This document shows positions 51,164 to 61,730 of a stretch of DNA of 64,000 bases, in pieces. Below the pieces are notes generated by a model. The model did no database searches and was not told where the DNA came from. It saw only the letters and a list, made by a program, of their open reading frames with translations. The stretch's first letter is position 1. Each line of letters begins with the position of its first letter. The translations under genes and the position numbers were made by a program. This DNA comes from Legionella massiliensis (GTDB taxonomy: Bacteria > Pseudomonadota > Gammaproteobacteria > Legionellales > Legionellaceae). The stretch covers positions 1,106,001 to 1,170,000 of the forward strand of contig NZ_CCVW01000001.1 in the NCBI RefSeq assembly GCF_000756815.1, in the 5' to 3' direction.

Positions 51164-52257
51164 TCAGCGCCCTCCGGTGACGGTGGATGGCCGCCGGTTA
51201 GCCAATAGGTGTAAAGCTGGCGATTTCCCTGGGTTACAACCTGTTCTCCCTCAGAGAGTCCCTCTAATATTTCAGTGTAATTGTCATCGGCCATGCCTGT
51301 TTTAACCATTACTCGATCGTATCGGTTGCCTTGTTGCTTAAAGACAAATTTCTCATTATTGGTTTCAATAATTGCTGAGCTCGGTATAACTAAGGCTGAC
51401 TTGCTTTCCTGCAGAATAAGATTCGCTCGGGTAAACATTCCGGGTTTTAGTAAATCTTGTAAATTATTAACAATAATTTGCACGTTTACAGTTCGGGTTA
51501 GTGGATCAAGATTAGGCTCTATCAGGTTAACCTTGCCAAGAAAGGTGAGGTGGGGGTAACTCAGAACCCGAATTTTTGCGTCTTGTCCGACCTTAACCTT
51601 ATCCAAATCCTCCTCATAAACCTTAGCAACAACAATCAGTTTAGAACGGTTTGAAATATGAAAGAGTACGGTATTAGGCACGACGGCCTGGCCGAGGCTA
51701 ACATTACGTGCATCAATAACGCCTGCCATAGGCGCATTCATAACAATACTGGGCGGTGGATCACCAATTAAAAGGGATTGCACCTTAATTAGGGGTTGAT
51801 TGACCTTAACCTGATCACCCAAATTCGCATAAAGCGCGGTTACATTCCCTGAGATCCTGACGCTAACATCGGCTTGTTCATTGGGCAGTAACTGAATTTC
51901 ACCATTTAGTCCCAATAACTGCGCAAGTGGTTTATGACTCGCCTGAACTGTCTTAAGGTCGATTAGCTTTATCTGCTCGTTGCTTAGCTCAACAGCCCCT
52001 TTCGGTTGCCCAGAAATTTCCAGTTGCTCGCCGTGGGCAAAGGCAAAGGAAGTTGGAAATAAGCAGGCTGCAAAAAACAGCAAATAAATCAATTTATTAG
52101 GGTTTTTCTGGCGTGATTTCCCAATAAGTCCAGGCAAAACGTCATCTCGGACGCAGTGAGAGATCTCCGAAAGCAGGCGCAAAGCTAAATCCAGGAGATC
52201 CTTCACCCTGTTCAGGATGACGGTAGCCGAGTTACTTAGTCGGTTTTGCAAAAGCAT
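51160..52257 (-). CDS. helB: Heavy-metal RND efflux pump, membrane-fusion subunit (CusB-like)
   Basis: Start is ATG 52257 ([10 protein letters not shown]), with an AGAGGG site about 8 bases upstream and a 26-bp overlap of helC. The signal peptide (LIYLLFFAACLFPTSFAFA) is found only at about residues 56-74. The 40 residues before it are translated from the palindromic repeat at 52140-52222 and its flank. A TTG at 52092 just before the signal peptide has no RBS. The rest is a normal adaptor: LSNEQIKLIDLKTVQASHKP, lipoyl-like QADVSVRISGNVTALYANLG and PLIKVQSLLIGDPPPS, then the beta-barrel. It joins HelA to HelC. Confidence 0.85.
   Translation of the reverse strand: MLLQNRLSNSATVILNRVKDLLDLALRLLSEISHCVRDDVLPGLIGKSRQKNPNKLIYLLFFAACLFPTSFAFAHGEQLEISGQPKGAVELSNEQIKLIDLKTVQASHKPLAQLLGLNGEIQLLPNEQADVSVRISGNVTALYANLGDQVKVNQPLIKVQSLLIGDPPPSIVMNAPMAGVIDARNVSLGQAVVPNTVLFHISNRSKLIVVAKVYEEDLDKVKVGQDAKIRVLSYPHLTFLGKVNLIEPNLDPLTRTVNVQIIVNNLQDLLKPGMFTRANLILQESKSALVIPSSAIIETNNEKFVFKQQGNRYDRVMVKTGMADDNYTEILEGLSEGEQVVTQGNRQLYTYWLTGGHPPSPEGAE
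52140..52222. repeat. Palindromic repeat, copy 3, inside the helB coding region
   Basis: This 83-bp copy begins CGTCATCTCGGACGCAGTG, with AGAGATCTCC closing the left arm, and ends GGAGATCCTTCACCCTG then TTCAGGATGACG. It has the same ~29-bp arms and size as the copy at 43609. On the minus strand it encodes [14 protein letters not shown] and SEISHCVRDDVLPG, a translation often seen where such repeats fall into open frames. Confidence 0.8.
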
Positions 52258-53566
52258 GTAAATTCCCTCTATCAGACAAATATGGGCACAAAGAAGTAGT
52301 GGAGTCGTTACCAAGTGCCGTGCATAGTTTAACCAAGGCTTGCAGGTATTTTTCGAGCATATTGAGATAGGCTACCTGTAAATCATTCTGTTGGCGCTGG
52401 ATTTGAAGCACTTCTAACAACGAAATCTGGCCATTCTTATAGGCATTTCTCGCCAAATTAACATTCCTGCTTCTGAGCTTTAGAGTACCTAAGCGAGATT
52501 GCTGTAGTGCCTTTTGTAAGAGCACTAACTGCCTGTAGTTAGAGGCAACCTCAGTTCGGATCGTTAAACGAAGAGCCTGCATCTTGGCAAGCGCTTGTGT
52601 CCCTGTTACACCAGCCTCTCTGATTTTGCCTTGATTGGCGTTGAGTATTGGCAGGGGGATGGCGAGGTTAACACTCAAGGCGCGATCGGGGTTTTGGGGT
52701 AAACCGCCCTGGACGAAAGTTTTGCTCTGCTGCACAGCTAAACCGAGAGTCCAATCAGCCCAGCGGCCGGAGCGAGCTAATTGTTGATCTGCTTGGGCAC
52801 GATTAAGATTTAGCCAGAGAATATGCATATCCGGGCGTTGCTTGACGGCCAATTCCTGGGTTTCGTTAAAATTAGCTGTGAGGAGTTTTATATCGGGCAA
52901 GGATTTCTCTAAGGGAAGAGGGCTTAGGGCATCGCGTCCTAACAACTGATTGAGTTGTGCTATTTGGTTAATACGCAGACTATCCAAAATTTCTTTATCC
53001 TGGAGAATTCGTTGATATTCCAGACTTGCTGTATTTGTGTCTAGCTCTGAGACCTCTGCCGCATGAAAACGGTTCTGAGTCACGCGAACTAGTTTTTTGT
53101 TAATCGCCAAAAGTTTATTCTGTTGTTTTAAGCGATAGTCGGTAATAAGAATCGCATAATAACTATCTGCCACAGCTCCTCTAAGCAGGCGTTTGGCATT
53201 GTTCACTTCGGAAATAGCAATTGCTACATCAACACGCGCAACATTTTTCTGCCGACCTATGCGCCCAGAAATAGGAAAGGCTTGGCTAAATCCTGCACTG
53301 CGTGTGTATTCTCCTTCATTGGTAAACAAGCGATCATCAGTATTTGCTAAATTGATGCTGGGATTAGACCATAGTCCTGCTTGTACAAGGCGTGCCTTAG
53401 CCAGTTTGATATTGTACTGAGCCGCTTTTAAATCGTTATTATTTTCAATGGCGATTTGGGTTAATTCATTGACAGTCAAGCTGGGCTCAGCATTGACAAC
53501 AGCGACTATAGCCGTAAAAAGAAGGAGACCTAAACAAAAACAAAACTTGCTCATAAACTTGTCCAT
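52232..53566 (-). CDS. helC: Outer membrane efflux protein (CusC/TolC-like)
   Basis: The 444-residue protein has a signal peptide ending at about VNA and two long helical hairpin repeats of the TolC type. The first is [20 protein letters not shown] ... [17 protein letters not shown], and the second starts near [20 protein letters not shown]. It forms the outer-membrane channel for HelBA. The start at Met-1 (53566) overlaps the copA end by 16 bp; Met-5 (53554) would give an ATGA coupling and is equally likely. The C-terminal end overlaps helB by 26 bp. Confidence 0.88.
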   Translation of the reverse strand: MDKFMSKFCFCLGLLLFTAIVAVVNAEPSLTVNELTQIAIENNNDLKAAQYNIKLAKARLVQAGLWSNPSINLANTDDRLFTNEGEYTRSAGFSQAFPISGRIGRQKNVARVDVAIAISEVNNAKRLLRGAVADSYYAILITDYRLKQQNKLLAINKKLVRVTQNRFHAAEVSELDTNTASLEYQRILQDKEILDSLRINQIAQLNQLLGRDALSPLPLEKSLPDIKLLTANFNETQELAVKQRPDMHILWLNLNRAQADQQLARSGRWADWTLGLAVQQSKTFVQGGLPQNPDRALSVNLAIPLPILNANQGKIREAGVTGTQALAKMQALRLTIRTEVASNYRQLVLLQKALQQSRLGTLKLRSRNVNLARNAYKNGQISLLEVLQIQRQQNDLQVAYLNMLEKYLQALVKLCTALGNDSTTSLCPYLSDRGNLHAFAKPTK

Positions 53567-55749
53567 CGTAAGCGCAGCGCATTGATAATAACAGAGAAAG
53601 AACTAAGTGACATGGCCGCTGCGGCAATCATCGGATTTAAGAGTGTTCCAGTGAAAGGATAGAGAATACCAGCTGCAATTGGCACACCTAAGGCATTATA
53701 AATAAAGGCAAAAAAGAGGTTTTGCCTTATGTTGCGCATCGTTGCTTCTGATAAATGGCGAGCCTTGACGATGCCCTCTAGATCCCCATGGAGCAATGTT
53801 AGGCCAGCACTTTCAATCGCAACATCAGTACCTGTCCCCATCGCAATGCCGATATCGGCTTTGGCCAGAGCGGGTGCATCATTGACACCATCACCTGCCA
53901 TAGCGACCACCGCATGTTTCTGTTGTAACTCTGCCACAATACGGCTTTTATCTTCTGGCAATACTTCTGCGATGACCTTTTCTATCCCTAGTTTTGCTGC
54001 AACAGCTTCGGCAGTTTTTTTATTGTCGCCAGTGAGCATAATTACGTTGATATTCTTGCGTTTTAAGCTAGCTATTGCCTCTGGAGTATTGGATTTTATA
54101 GGGTCTTCAATAGCTAAAATCGCTGCTATTGCTTGGTCAATTGCTAAAAACATGACTGAGGCGCCTTCGGCTCGTAGTTCATTTGCCCTTGCTAATAATT
54201 CAGGTTGAGCCAAACTTAGCTCCTGCATCAATTGACTAGAGCCAATCGCAACTAGCCGGTTGGCTACTCTAGCGCGCACACCTTTTCCGGTCAGAGATGT
54301 AAAATCTTGGATTGCTGGGAGAGTTAAATTCTTTTCTTTAGCGGCTGTGACAATGGCATGGGCAAGCGGGTGTTCGCTATGATTTTCAACGGCGGCAGCC
54401 AGAGCTAATAATTCATCGGCCTTTGTTTGATCGACGCAAATGAATTGGGCCAGGCGGGGATGACCTTCAGTAAGTGTTCCTGTTTTATCCACAACCAGGG
54501 TGGTTACTTTCTCCATTAGCTCTAGGGCAGTTGCATTCTTAATCAGGACACCATTTCCCGCGCCTTTGCCTACACCGACCATAATCGACATCGGTGTTGC
54601 CAAGCCTAAGGCACAGGGGCAGGCAATGATAAGGACGGAAACAGCTGCGATAAGGCCATAACTGAAGGAGGGCTGAGGGCCAAGGAATAACCAGATAAGA
54701 AAGGCTAATGCCGCGATTAAAATAACTAAGGGAACAAACCAGCCTGCGACTGCATCGGCTAAGCGCTGAATAGGAGCCTTACTACGTTGTGCCTCGCTGA
54801 CCATTTGTACGATGCGTGCAAGCATAGTGTCGCTACCAACATGTATCGCTTTCATAATGAAGCTGCCAGTCTGGTTGATAGTTGCGCCGATAACCTTATC
54901 ACCACTCGTTTTTCTAACAGCTAAGGGTTCACCGGTAACCATCGATTCATCGACGTTAGACTGTCCTTCAATGACCTCGCCATCAACAGGGACCTTCTCG
55001 CCAGGACGAACTCTTAAGCGATCACCAACAATGATTTTATCTAGTGAAACCTCAAGGTCCTGGCCATTTTCATCAAGACGGTGCGCTGTTTCAGGCGCTA
55101 AGCTTAGCAATGCGCGAATAGCACCGCCAGTTTTCTCTCGTGCCCTTAACTCAAGCAGCTGGCCTAGAAGTACCAAGGTTGTTATTACTGCTGCTGCTTC
55201 AAAATAAACCGGGACTAAGCCCATGTCCTTATGAAAGCTTAGTGGAAAGAGATTAGGTAAAAGAGTTGCGATGATTGAATAGCCCCAGGCGACCCCGGTT
55301 CCCATCGCAATTAAGGTAAACATATTTAAGTGACGAGTTTTTAGTGATTGCCAGCCACGTTGAAAAAACGGCCAACCACACCAGAGTACAACGGGTGTAG
55401 CTAGTAGCATCTGTATCCAGATTGACTGCTGTGGCGGAAGTATCCCTGCTAATCCAGGTTCTGTCATAGCTAAAATAAACACAGGAAGACTTAGTATTAG
55501 GGCTATCCAAAAGCGACGGCGCATATCCAGATATTCGGGATTGGTTGTTTCTTCAACACTAAGGGTTTCAGGTTCAAGTGCCATACCACAAAGAGGGCAG
55601 TTGCCTGGGGTGGCTTGGCGGATTTCAGGATGCATCGGGCAGGTATAAATTGCAGCCCCCCGTATACTGGGTTTAGTTTGCTGTTTGGGGGCTTGGCTAT
55701 GGCAACAGCTACTTGGCTGATGATGCTTGTGATGATCATTGTGTTCCAT
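53551..55749 (-). CDS. copA: Copper-translocating P-type ATPase
   Basis: The 732-residue pump has a His-rich N-terminus ([16 protein letters not shown]) and the heavy-metal-binding segment [20 protein letters not shown]. The P1B transmembrane metal site is [15 protein letters not shown], with the CPC motif. Further features are the [13 protein letters not shown] phosphorylation site, [28 protein letters not shown] and the final helices. CPC with a single YHS-like leader instead of CopZ-type domains is common in Cu+/Ag+ exporters. It is the first gene of the leftward operon with helC, helB and helA. A divergent 113-bp region separates it from the CBS gene. Confidence 0.93.
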   Translation of the reverse strand: MEHNDHHKHHQPSSCCHSQAPKQQTKPSIRGAAIYTCPMHPEIRQATPGNCPLCGMALEPETLSVEETTNPEYLDMRRRFWIALILSLPVFILAMTEPGLAGILPPQQSIWIQMLLATPVVLWCGWPFFQRGWQSLKTRHLNMFTLIAMGTGVAWGYSIIATLLPNLFPLSFHKDMGLVPVYFEAAAVITTLVLLGQLLELRAREKTGGAIRALLSLAPETAHRLDENGQDLEVSLDKIIVGDRLRVRPGEKVPVDGEVIEGQSNVDESMVTGEPLAVRKTSGDKVIGATINQTGSFIMKAIHVGSDTMLARIVQMVSEAQRSKAPIQRLADAVAGWFVPLVILIAALAFLIWLFLGPQPSFSYGLIAAVSVLIIACPCALGLATPMSIMVGVGKGAGNGVLIKNATALELMEKVTTLVVDKTGTLTEGHPRLAQFICVDQTKADELLALAAAVENHSEHPLAHAIVTAAKEKNLTLPAIQDFTSLTGKGVRARVANRLVAIGSSQLMQELSLAQPELLARANELRAEGASVMFLAIDQAIAAILAIEDPIKSNTPEAIASLKRKNINVIMLTGDNKKTAEAVAAKLGIEKVIAEVLPEDKSRIVAELQQKHAVVAMAGDGVNDAPALAKADIGIAMGTGTDVAIESAGLTLLHGDLEGIVKARHLSEATMRNIRQNLFFAFIYNALGVPIAAGILYPFTGTLLNPMIAAAAMSLSSFSVIINALRLRWTSL

Positions 55750-55862
55750 AGCTTAGACGATTCCTTGTTTTTAAATTTGTTTTGTTGCCAATTCTGTTCT
55801 ACATTTAGCAATAGCTAACGTTTTGTTTTTTATTTGCATTTGATGTACGAGGAAATAATATC

Positions 55863-56414
55863 ATGATTTTAAAAACATGGGAGATTGCTTCAGTCAATCA
55901 CCTGATAACACCAGATGAAAATTTTGAAATAACTCTTGATTCTCCAGCACTTGAGATATTCACAGACTTCAAGAAAACGGAACCTCTTCTGATTGAGCAA
56001 TCGATTGATTTGGTTACCGCGGAAGATTTAATGAAGAAAACACATGTTAAATTAAAGTTGGTCATGGATCATGGAAATTTTGTTGGAACCTTGGCCTATG
56101 AGGATCTAATTAGCGAAAAGGCCATGTCGCGCGCGAACCATATGAAGCGTTCTGATATTTTTGTCAATGAGGTCATGACACCGAGAAGTTACTTAAAAGC
56201 GATTCAATTTGAAGACGTGAAGCGCGCTAAAATCAGGGATATCGTTGAAACCCTACAGAATGAAGGGAAACAACATTTTCTGGTTGTTGATGGCGAAGAT
56301 CATTGTATTCGCGGCATTTTTTCGGCTTCTGATATCGCTCGTCGTCTGCATGTGCCGATTAATATTGATAGGGTTTCGACCTTTATCGATATTTATAAGG
56401 CTTTGCGGCATTGA
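55863..56414 (+). CDS. CBS-domain protein
   Basis: The 183-residue protein holds two CBS motifs. The first (about 45-85) shows LVTAEDLMKKTHVKLKLVMD and HGNFVGTLAYEDLISE. The second (about 100-170) shows VNEVMTPRSYLKAIQFEDVK, GKQHFLVVDGEDHCIRGIFS and ASDIARRL. CBS pairs bind adenosine nucleotides and regulate other proteins. The start has GAGGAA about 8 bases upstream. It is divergent from copA and ends before the large inverted repeat at 56541-56628. Confidence 0.85.
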   Translation: MILKTWEIASVNHLITPDENFEITLDSPALEIFTDFKKTEPLLIEQSIDLVTAEDLMKKTHVKLKLVMDHGNFVGTLAYEDLISEKAMSRANHMKRSDIFVNEVMTPRSYLKAIQFEDVKRAKIRDIVETLQNEGKQHFLVVDGEDHCIRGIFSASDIARRLHVPINIDRVSTFIDIYKALRH

Positions 56415-56521
56415 GAGGTTGGGTTTCCCCTCTCCCCTAAGGGTATTTGTCATTCCCGGATGAGAGGAATATTTAAAACCTTGTTCTCTACTTATATGTT
56501 CAGGGGGATATCTAGAATCTT

Positions 56522-56644
56522 GGAGAACAGTCGGAGTTGAGCGCAGGTTTCGAGAAAACAAAGGAAAAAAAGCGCAGCATAGCATTCTATGTGAGCATTT
56601 TTTTCCTTTGTTTTCTCGAAACCTGCGCCAAATACGGCTGTTCC
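56522..56644. repeat. Large inverted repeat between CBS gene and purH
   Basis: GCGCAGGTTTCGAGAAAACA and AAGGAAAAAAA (56541-56571) are matched perfectly by the 31 bases at 56598-56628 in reverse complement. A partly paired 26-base centre (AGCGCAGCATAG ... CTATGTGAGC) lies between. Outer partial pairing extends to about 56522 and 56644 (GAACAG and CTGTTC). The arms run A-tracts and T-tracts into the loop. It lies between convergent genes and may be a bidirectional terminator or a MITE-like element. Confidence 0.7.
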
Positions 56645-56661
56645 TTGAATCAGGGTGCGAT

Positions 56662-58251
56662 CTAATGCTTAAAATGCCTATATCCTGTGAACACCATAAC
56701 TAATCCTGCAGCATTAGCTGCAGCAATAACTTCCTTATCGCGAACAGAACCACCGGGCTGAATAATGGCACTAACACCAGCCTGGGCAGCCAATTCTACG
56801 CTGTCGGCAAAGGGAATAAAGGCATCAGAAGCCATTACGGCTCCTTCAGTAGAGAATTTGGCTTGTTCTGCCTGCCACAATCCAATCCGCGTGCTCATTA
56901 CCCGGCTTGTTTGACCTGCTCCAATACCGATAGTGGCACAGCTTTTTGCGAAGACAATGGCATTGGATTTTACATGTTTCACTGCTGCCCAAGCGAATAA
57001 TAAGTCTTTCATTTGTTGGGGAGATGGCTTTTTCTCTGTAACAGTTTGGAATTCCTCGGTTGACACTAGAAAATCATCATGTTCTTGAACCAATAAACCG
57101 CCATCCACCCGCCGCATATCCAATTTGAACTCGTGGGTATCCTGCCAGAGACCTGTGCTAAGAACCCGAATATTGGGCTTAGCTGCCAGCACTGCTTTAG
57201 CTTCCTCGGTGATTTCTGGAGCAATAATCACTTCAGCAAACTGTTTTTCAATAATAGTTGCCGCTGTATCTGCCGTCAGTGGCTGATTAAATGCCAGAAT
57301 GCCACCAAAACTTGAAACAGGATCGGTGAGATAAGCGCGTAAATAGGCATTTAGCTGGCTGTCACTCAATGCGATACCACAGGGATTACCATGTTTGACA
57401 ATCACGCAAGCCGGTGTGTCTATAGGGAATGATTTGACACAATCAAAGGCTGCATCCGCATCAAGTAAATTGTTATAGGATAGTTGTTTACCCTGAATTG
57501 CTTCGGCTGTGGATAAGGAACCTGCAGGCGGATTTTTGTCAGAATAAAAAACTGCTTGCTGGTGGGGATTTTCGCCATAGCGTAATTCATATTGTTTATG
57601 AAATTGGCAGGTCAAGGTTGAAGGGAATCCGCTAGGCGATTTGTCAGTATTCAAGGTTCCTAGATAATTAGAGATAGCCGCGTCATAGGCTGCTGTATGG
57701 GCAAAGGCCTTCTTGGCTAATTCAAAACCCCAGTCTGCAGGCGCTTTTTTAGCTTTAACGTATTGGCCTAATACACTGTAATCTTCGGGAGTGACGACCA
57801 CAAAGACACGAGCATGATTCTTCGCGGCTGAACGTACCATCGCAGGGCCGCCAATATCGATGTTCTCTATTGCTTTTTGAAAGTCGCAGTCATGGTTACT
57901 AATGACTTGTTCGAAGGGATATAAATTGACAACGAGCAAATCGATATGTTGAATCTGATGTTCTGCTAAAACTCTATCATCGTCTGCTGTATTACGTGCT
58001 AATAAACCTGCATGAATTGCCGGGTGCAGAGTTTTAACTCGCCCATCTAGCATTTCGGGGAACTTAGTGCATTCGCTGACATCAGTGACTGGTAGATTAT
58101 GTTGACTAAGCAGGGCTGCGGTATTGCCAGTAGCAATCAGTTCTATATTTTGTTTATGCAGAGTTTTGGCTAGCTCCACCAATCCACGTTTATCGGAGAC
58201 GCTTAGAAGGGCTCTTCGCGGTGTGAAAGGGGAAAATTCTTGCTTGCTCAT
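56662..58251 (-). CDS. purH: Bifunctional AICAR formyltransferase / IMP cyclohydrolase
   Basis: The 529-residue enzyme does the last two steps of IMP synthesis. The N-terminal cyclohydrolase domain has RRALLSVSDKRGLVELAKTL, ELIATGNTAALL and RVKTLHPAIHAGLLAR. The formyltransferase domain begins with YELRYGENPHQQAVFYS and has CVIVKHGNPCGIAL, with the Lys-His pair, then VKSNAIVFAKSCATIGIGAG and GQTSRVMSTRIG. The end AAGVSAIIQPGGSVRDKEVI is typical. It is a single-gene transcript with the 220-bp spacer upstream. Confidence 0.97.
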   Translation of the reverse strand: MSKQEFSPFTPRRALLSVSDKRGLVELAKTLHKQNIELIATGNTAALLSQHNLPVTDVSECTKFPEMLDGRVKTLHPAIHAGLLARNTADDDRVLAEHQIQHIDLLVVNLYPFEQVISNHDCDFQKAIENIDIGGPAMVRSAAKNHARVFVVVTPEDYSVLGQYVKAKKAPADWGFELAKKAFAHTAAYDAAISNYLGTLNTDKSPSGFPSTLTCQFHKQYELRYGENPHQQAVFYSDKNPPAGSLSTAEAIQGKQLSYNNLLDADAAFDCVKSFPIDTPACVIVKHGNPCGIALSDSQLNAYLRAYLTDPVSSFGGILAFNQPLTADTAATIIEKQFAEVIIAPEITEEAKAVLAAKPNIRVLSTGLWQDTHEFKLDMRRVDGGLLVQEHDDFLVSTEEFQTVTEKKPSPQQMKDLLFAWAAVKHVKSNAIVFAKSCATIGIGAGQTSRVMSTRIGLWQAEQAKFSTEGAVMASDAFIPFADSVELAAQAGVSAIIQPGGSVRDKEVIAAANAAGLVMVFTGYRHFKH

Positions 58252-58427
58252 TTTGTTATATCCGTTCGGGCTTCGAAAGTTGGGTTTTGAAGTTTGGCAA
58301 TAGTACCGCCAAATAATCCATTTTAAAACGAGCTTAGGTAAAATTTTTACGTAAAGCTGTCATGATTAGTCGTTTGTAGTAGGTTGGGTTTGACTGTGGG
58401 GTCTATGCCGCGTGCACCACTGGCAGA

Positions 58428-58448
58428 TCCCGCGGTCAAGCCGCGGGA
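58428..58448. repeat. GC-rich palindrome between prmA and purH
   Basis: TCCCGCGG and CCGCGGGA form an 8-bp perfect stem with a TCAAG loop in the 220 bp between prmA stop and purH start. It lies 24 bp past the prmA stop and may act as a weak terminator, though it lacks a T-run on the minus strand. Nothing else in this 220-bp gap stands out. Confidence 0.5.
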
Positions 58449-58471
58449 ATTCCGGTCTTTATGTGTAATTC

Positions 58472-59341
58472 TTAACAACGGCTAAATGCCAAAAGTGACC
58501 AGCCTTCATGATTAATCGTTTCCAGGTGGTTAAAGTCTTCTTGATAGGCCTCAATCAATCCTGCGGCTTGTTCAGCTAAGATGCCTGATATAACTAACAT
58601 CCCCCTATCTTTGAGCAGCTCTTTGAAGCGGCTGCGCAGGTTTAAAAGAGGTGCAAGTAAGATATTAGCTATTAGTAAATCAACAGGCTCTTTGAGAATT
58701 TCAGGGAATCCAATGATTAATTGCTTGGATTCGACGCTATTGCTAAGGGCATTATTCTGAGTAGCTTGCAGCGCTTGCTCATCAATATCAACAGCATGCA
58801 CTGAAGCTGCACCTAATTTAAGGGCGGCTAGGGCTAAGATGCCTGAGCCACAGCCATAATCGACGACTGATTTATTAGTTAAATCGGCCTGATCAAGCCA
58901 TCTTAAACAAAGAGAGGTCGTAGGATGGGTGCCCGTACCAAAAGCCAAGCCAGGATCTAAGATAAGGTTAACTGCCTCAGGTTCCGGTGGCTCTATCCAG
59001 GACGGACAAATCCATAGTCGCTCACCAAAGCGCATGGGCTTAAACTCATCCATCCAAGCACGTTCCCAGTCTTGATCAGCGATTTCATTAATTGCATAGC
59101 TTAGATGTTCAAACTGAGCGCTTAGCATCGTTTTTGCCAACTCAGCCTCATCTTTTTCCTGGTAGAGTGCATTGACAATCACATCAGGCCAAAGAGGCGT
59201 AGTACCTGGTTCTGGCTCTAAAACAGGGTCATCGTTTTTATCAGTAAGGGTAATCGACAAAGCGCCAGTTTCTTCTAGCGCTTCGCTTAGTAGTTCCACC
59301 TTATCACGATGGCATTGTTCAATTTGTAATTGATACCACAC
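58472..59341 (-). CDS. prmA: Ribosomal protein L11 methyltransferase
   Basis: The 289-residue protein has the PrmA N-terminal domain (MWYQLQIEQC ... EEPG region) and a SAM methylase core. Core motifs are ILDPGLAFGTGTHPTTSLCL, SVVDYGCGSGILALAALKLG (motif I), AVDIDEQALQATQNN and DLLIANILLAPLLNL. It trimethylates L11. It is the last gene of the aroQ-accB-accC-prmA cluster, 4 bp after accC. Length is typical. Confidence 0.95.
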   Translation of the reverse strand: MWYQLQIEQCHRDKVELLSEALEETGALSITLTDKNDDPVLEPEPGTTPLWPDVIVNALYQEKDEAELAKTMLSAQFEHLSYAINEIADQDWERAWMDEFKPMRFGERLWICPSWIEPPEPEAVNLILDPGLAFGTGTHPTTSLCLRWLDQADLTNKSVVDYGCGSGILALAALKLGAASVHAVDIDEQALQATQNNALSNSVESKQLIIGFPEILKEPVDLLIANILLAPLLNLRSRFKELLKDRGMLVISGILAEQAAGLIEAYQEDFNHLETINHEGWSLLAFSRC

Positions 59342-59345
59342 TCTT

Positions 59346-60686
59346 TTATTCCTTCAGCATTTTTTCTAGGTAGTGAATATTTGTCCCACCTTGTATGAAG
59401 GCTTTGTCACGTAAGATGCGATGATGTAATTCAATATTCGTTTTAATGCCATCGATAATAATTTCATCCAGCGCATTACGCATTCTGGCAAAGGCTTCAG
59501 CCCGTGTTTCACCATAGCTGATTAATTTGCCAATCATCGAATCATAATTGGGTGGAACTGTGTAGCTGCTATAGATGTGTGAATCAAAGCGAATGCCGGG
59601 ACCGCCAGGCTGATGGAGCAAACGTATTGTGCCAGGACAGGGCATAAAGGTTTTGGCATCTTCAGCATTGATTCGGCATTCGACAGCATGCCCTTTGATG
59701 TGGATATTCTCTTGTTTGAGGGTAAAGGGCACATCGCTGGCAATTTTAATTTGCTCTTTGATCAAATCAATACCAGTAATCATTTCTGTAACGGGATGTT
59801 CAACCTGAATGCGGGTATTCATTTCGATAAAGTAGAAACAGCCATCCTGATAAAGGAATTCAAAGGTGCCTGCGCCACGATATTTCAGGTCACGACAAGC
59901 GTTGACGACTGAGTCACCAATTTCTTTCCTTAGTTCGGGAGTAATGCCTGGTGCCGGTGCCTCTTCAAGCACCTTTTGATGACGGCGTTGCATTGAGCAA
60001 TCGCGTTCACCCAGATGTATCGCATTGCCATTACCATCACCTAGCACTTGAAATTCGATGTGGCGGGGGTTTTCCAGGAATTTCTCCATGTAAACCACTG
60101 GGTTATTGAAAGCAGCCTTTGCTTCACTGCGGGTCAGGGCAATTGCATTGAGTAAATGTCCTTCATTGTGGACAACACGCATGCCACGTCCACCGCCGCC
60201 GCCTGCTGCCTTAATAATGACAGGAAAACCGATTTTGCGGCCTAGCTCAATATTATGAGCATCATCATCAAGCAGGGGGCCATCAGAACCTGGAACACAA
60301 GGAACCCCAGCCTTTTTCATCGCAGCAATAGCGGATACCTTATCACCCATCAAACGGATGGTGTCGCCTCGTGGGCCTATAAAACGAAAACCGCTTTGCT
60401 CGACAATATCAGCAAAATCAGCATTTTCAGCTAGGAAGCCATAGCCGGGATGAATGGCGACTGCATCGGTGATTTCAGCAGCAGAAATAATCGCTGGAAT
60501 ATTTAAGTAACTCTTTTGCGAGCTTGCTGGACCAATACACACCGTTTCGTCAGCGAGCCTTACATGCAACAGGTCTTTATCAACGTCAGAATGGACAGCA
60601 ACAGTCTGAATGCCCATCTCTTTACAAGCACGTAGAATACGAAGCGCAATTTCGCCACGGTTGGCGATAACAATTTTAGAGAGCAT
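59346..60686 (-). CDS. accC: Acetyl-CoA carboxylase, biotin carboxylase subunit
   Basis: The 446-residue enzyme carboxylates biotin on AccB using ATP and bicarbonate, the first step of fatty-acid synthesis. It has the preATP-grasp [35 protein letters not shown], the ATP-grasp loop [15 protein letters not shown] and [20 protein letters not shown], with the catalytic [10 protein letters not shown] and the ending [19 protein letters not shown]. It lies 12 bp after accB. Confidence 0.97.
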   Translation of the reverse strand: MLSKIVIANRGEIALRILRACKEMGIQTVAVHSDVDKDLLHVRLADETVCIGPASSQKSYLNIPAIISAAEITDAVAIHPGYGFLAENADFADIVEQSGFRFIGPRGDTIRLMGDKVSAIAAMKKAGVPCVPGSDGPLLDDDAHNIELGRKIGFPVIIKAAGGGGGRGMRVVHNEGHLLNAIALTRSEAKAAFNNPVVYMEKFLENPRHIEFQVLGDGNGNAIHLGERDCSMQRRHQKVLEEAPAPGITPELRKEIGDSVVNACRDLKYRGAGTFEFLYQDGCFYFIEMNTRIQVEHPVTEMITGIDLIKEQIKIASDVPFTLKQENIHIKGHAVECRINAEDAKTFMPCPGTIRLLHQPGGPGIRFDSHIYSSYTVPPNYDSMIGKLISYGETRAEAFARMRNALDEIIIDGIKTNIELHHRILRDKAFIQGGTNIHYLEKMLKE

Positions 60687-60698
60687 CTAGATTACCTT

Positions 60699-61169
60699 TT
60701 ATTCTTCGATAATAAACAAAGGTTGGTCATATTCAATGGGATCACCATTTGCGACCAGAATATCAACGATTTTACCGGCACGATCGGCCTCAATTTCGTT
60801 AAACATTTTCATCGCTTCAATGATGCAAAGCGTATCGCCAACTTTTACTAATTTTCCGATAGTAACAAAGGGGTCTGCATCCGGTGAGGGAGAGATATAC
60901 ATCGTACCAACCATTGGCGAACGTACCCGATGCCCTGGTTTTCCCGTCACTGCGGGTTTGTTATCCGCAACTGGAACAGCTGGAGCTGCTACTGGTTGGG
61001 CAGCTGTCATCACTGGTGGCGCTGCTGCGTAACGTACTTGCGTAGGAGCTTCCATAGGATAACTATGGCGGCTCAAACGAACAGATTCTTCACCTTCTTT
61101 GATTTCGATTTCTGAAATACCTGTTTCTTCCAGTAATTCGATCAATTTTTTGATTTTGCGAATATCCAT
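60699..61169 (-). CDS. accB: Acetyl-CoA carboxylase, biotin carboxyl carrier protein
   Basis: The 156-residue protein has the AccB plan: an N-terminal helix ([20 protein letters not shown]), an Ala/Pro-rich linker (residues about 50-75) and the biotinyl domain ([20 protein letters not shown] ... [15 protein letters not shown]), whose Lys in EAMKM is biotinylated. It carries CO2 to the carboxyltransferase. It lies between aroQ (16-bp gap) and accC (12-bp gap). Confidence 0.97.
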   Translation of the reverse strand: MDIRKIKKLIELLEETGISEIEIKEGEESVRLSRHSYPMEAPTQVRYAAAPPVMTAAQPVAAPAVPVADNKPAVTGKPGHRVRSPMVGTMYISPSPDADPFVTIGKLVKVGDTLCIIEAMKMFNEIEADRAGKIVDILVANGDPIEYDQPLFIIEE

Positions 61170-61185
61170 CGATAATAACTCTCTA

Positions 61186-61623
61186 TTAATTGAATTCGTC
61201 TATGATTGCTTGCAAAGCCAAGGAATAACCCTTAACCCCCAACCCGGATATAACCCCGCGGGCTATATCAGAAAAATAAGAATGATGGCGAAAAGTCTCG
61301 CGCGCATAAATATTACTAATATGAACTTCAATAAAAGGGATTGCTGCTGCGGCCACGGCATCGCGAAGCGCGATACTTGTATGGGTAAAAGCGGCAGGAT
61401 TGATAATCAGATAGGCCACTCCCTCATCGCTCGCCTGATGGATAAACTCAATCAGTGCTGCTTCAGAATTACTTTGCTTGCAGTTTAAGTCAAATCCAGC
61501 AGCTTTAGCCTGTTCACTCAAGGTATTGTCCAGTTCTATGAGCGTTGTTGAACCATAGACCGCCGGTTCGCGCTTTCCCAGACGATTTAGGTTTGGACCG
61601 TGCAGGACAAGTATTTTCTTCAT
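61186..61623 (-). CDS. aroQ: 3-dehydroquinate dehydratase, type II
   Basis: Start is ATG 61623 ([20 protein letters not shown]), since the longer open frame to 61671 adds non-family residues. The 145-residue enzyme dehydrates 3-dehydroquinate in the shikimate pathway. Type II features are [43 protein letters not shown] and [20 protein letters not shown], with the catalytic His. It heads the accB-accC-prmA cluster, common in this lineage. Confidence 0.95.
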   Translation of the reverse strand: MKKILVLHGPNLNRLGKREPAVYGSTTLIELDNTLSEQAKAAGFDLNCKQSNSEAALIEFIHQASDEGVAYLIINPAAFTHTSIALRDAVAAAAIPFIEVHISNIYARETFRHHSYFSDIARGVISGLGVKGYSLALQAIIDEFN

Positions 61624-61730
61624 TATGAACTGGGTTAGCAAAATTCCAGGAATTCTGCCTGAACTTTGCAATAATGTCTATATTTAAGATGATATCGGCA
61701 AGATGTCGGCATGATAGGCTCATACTCTGT

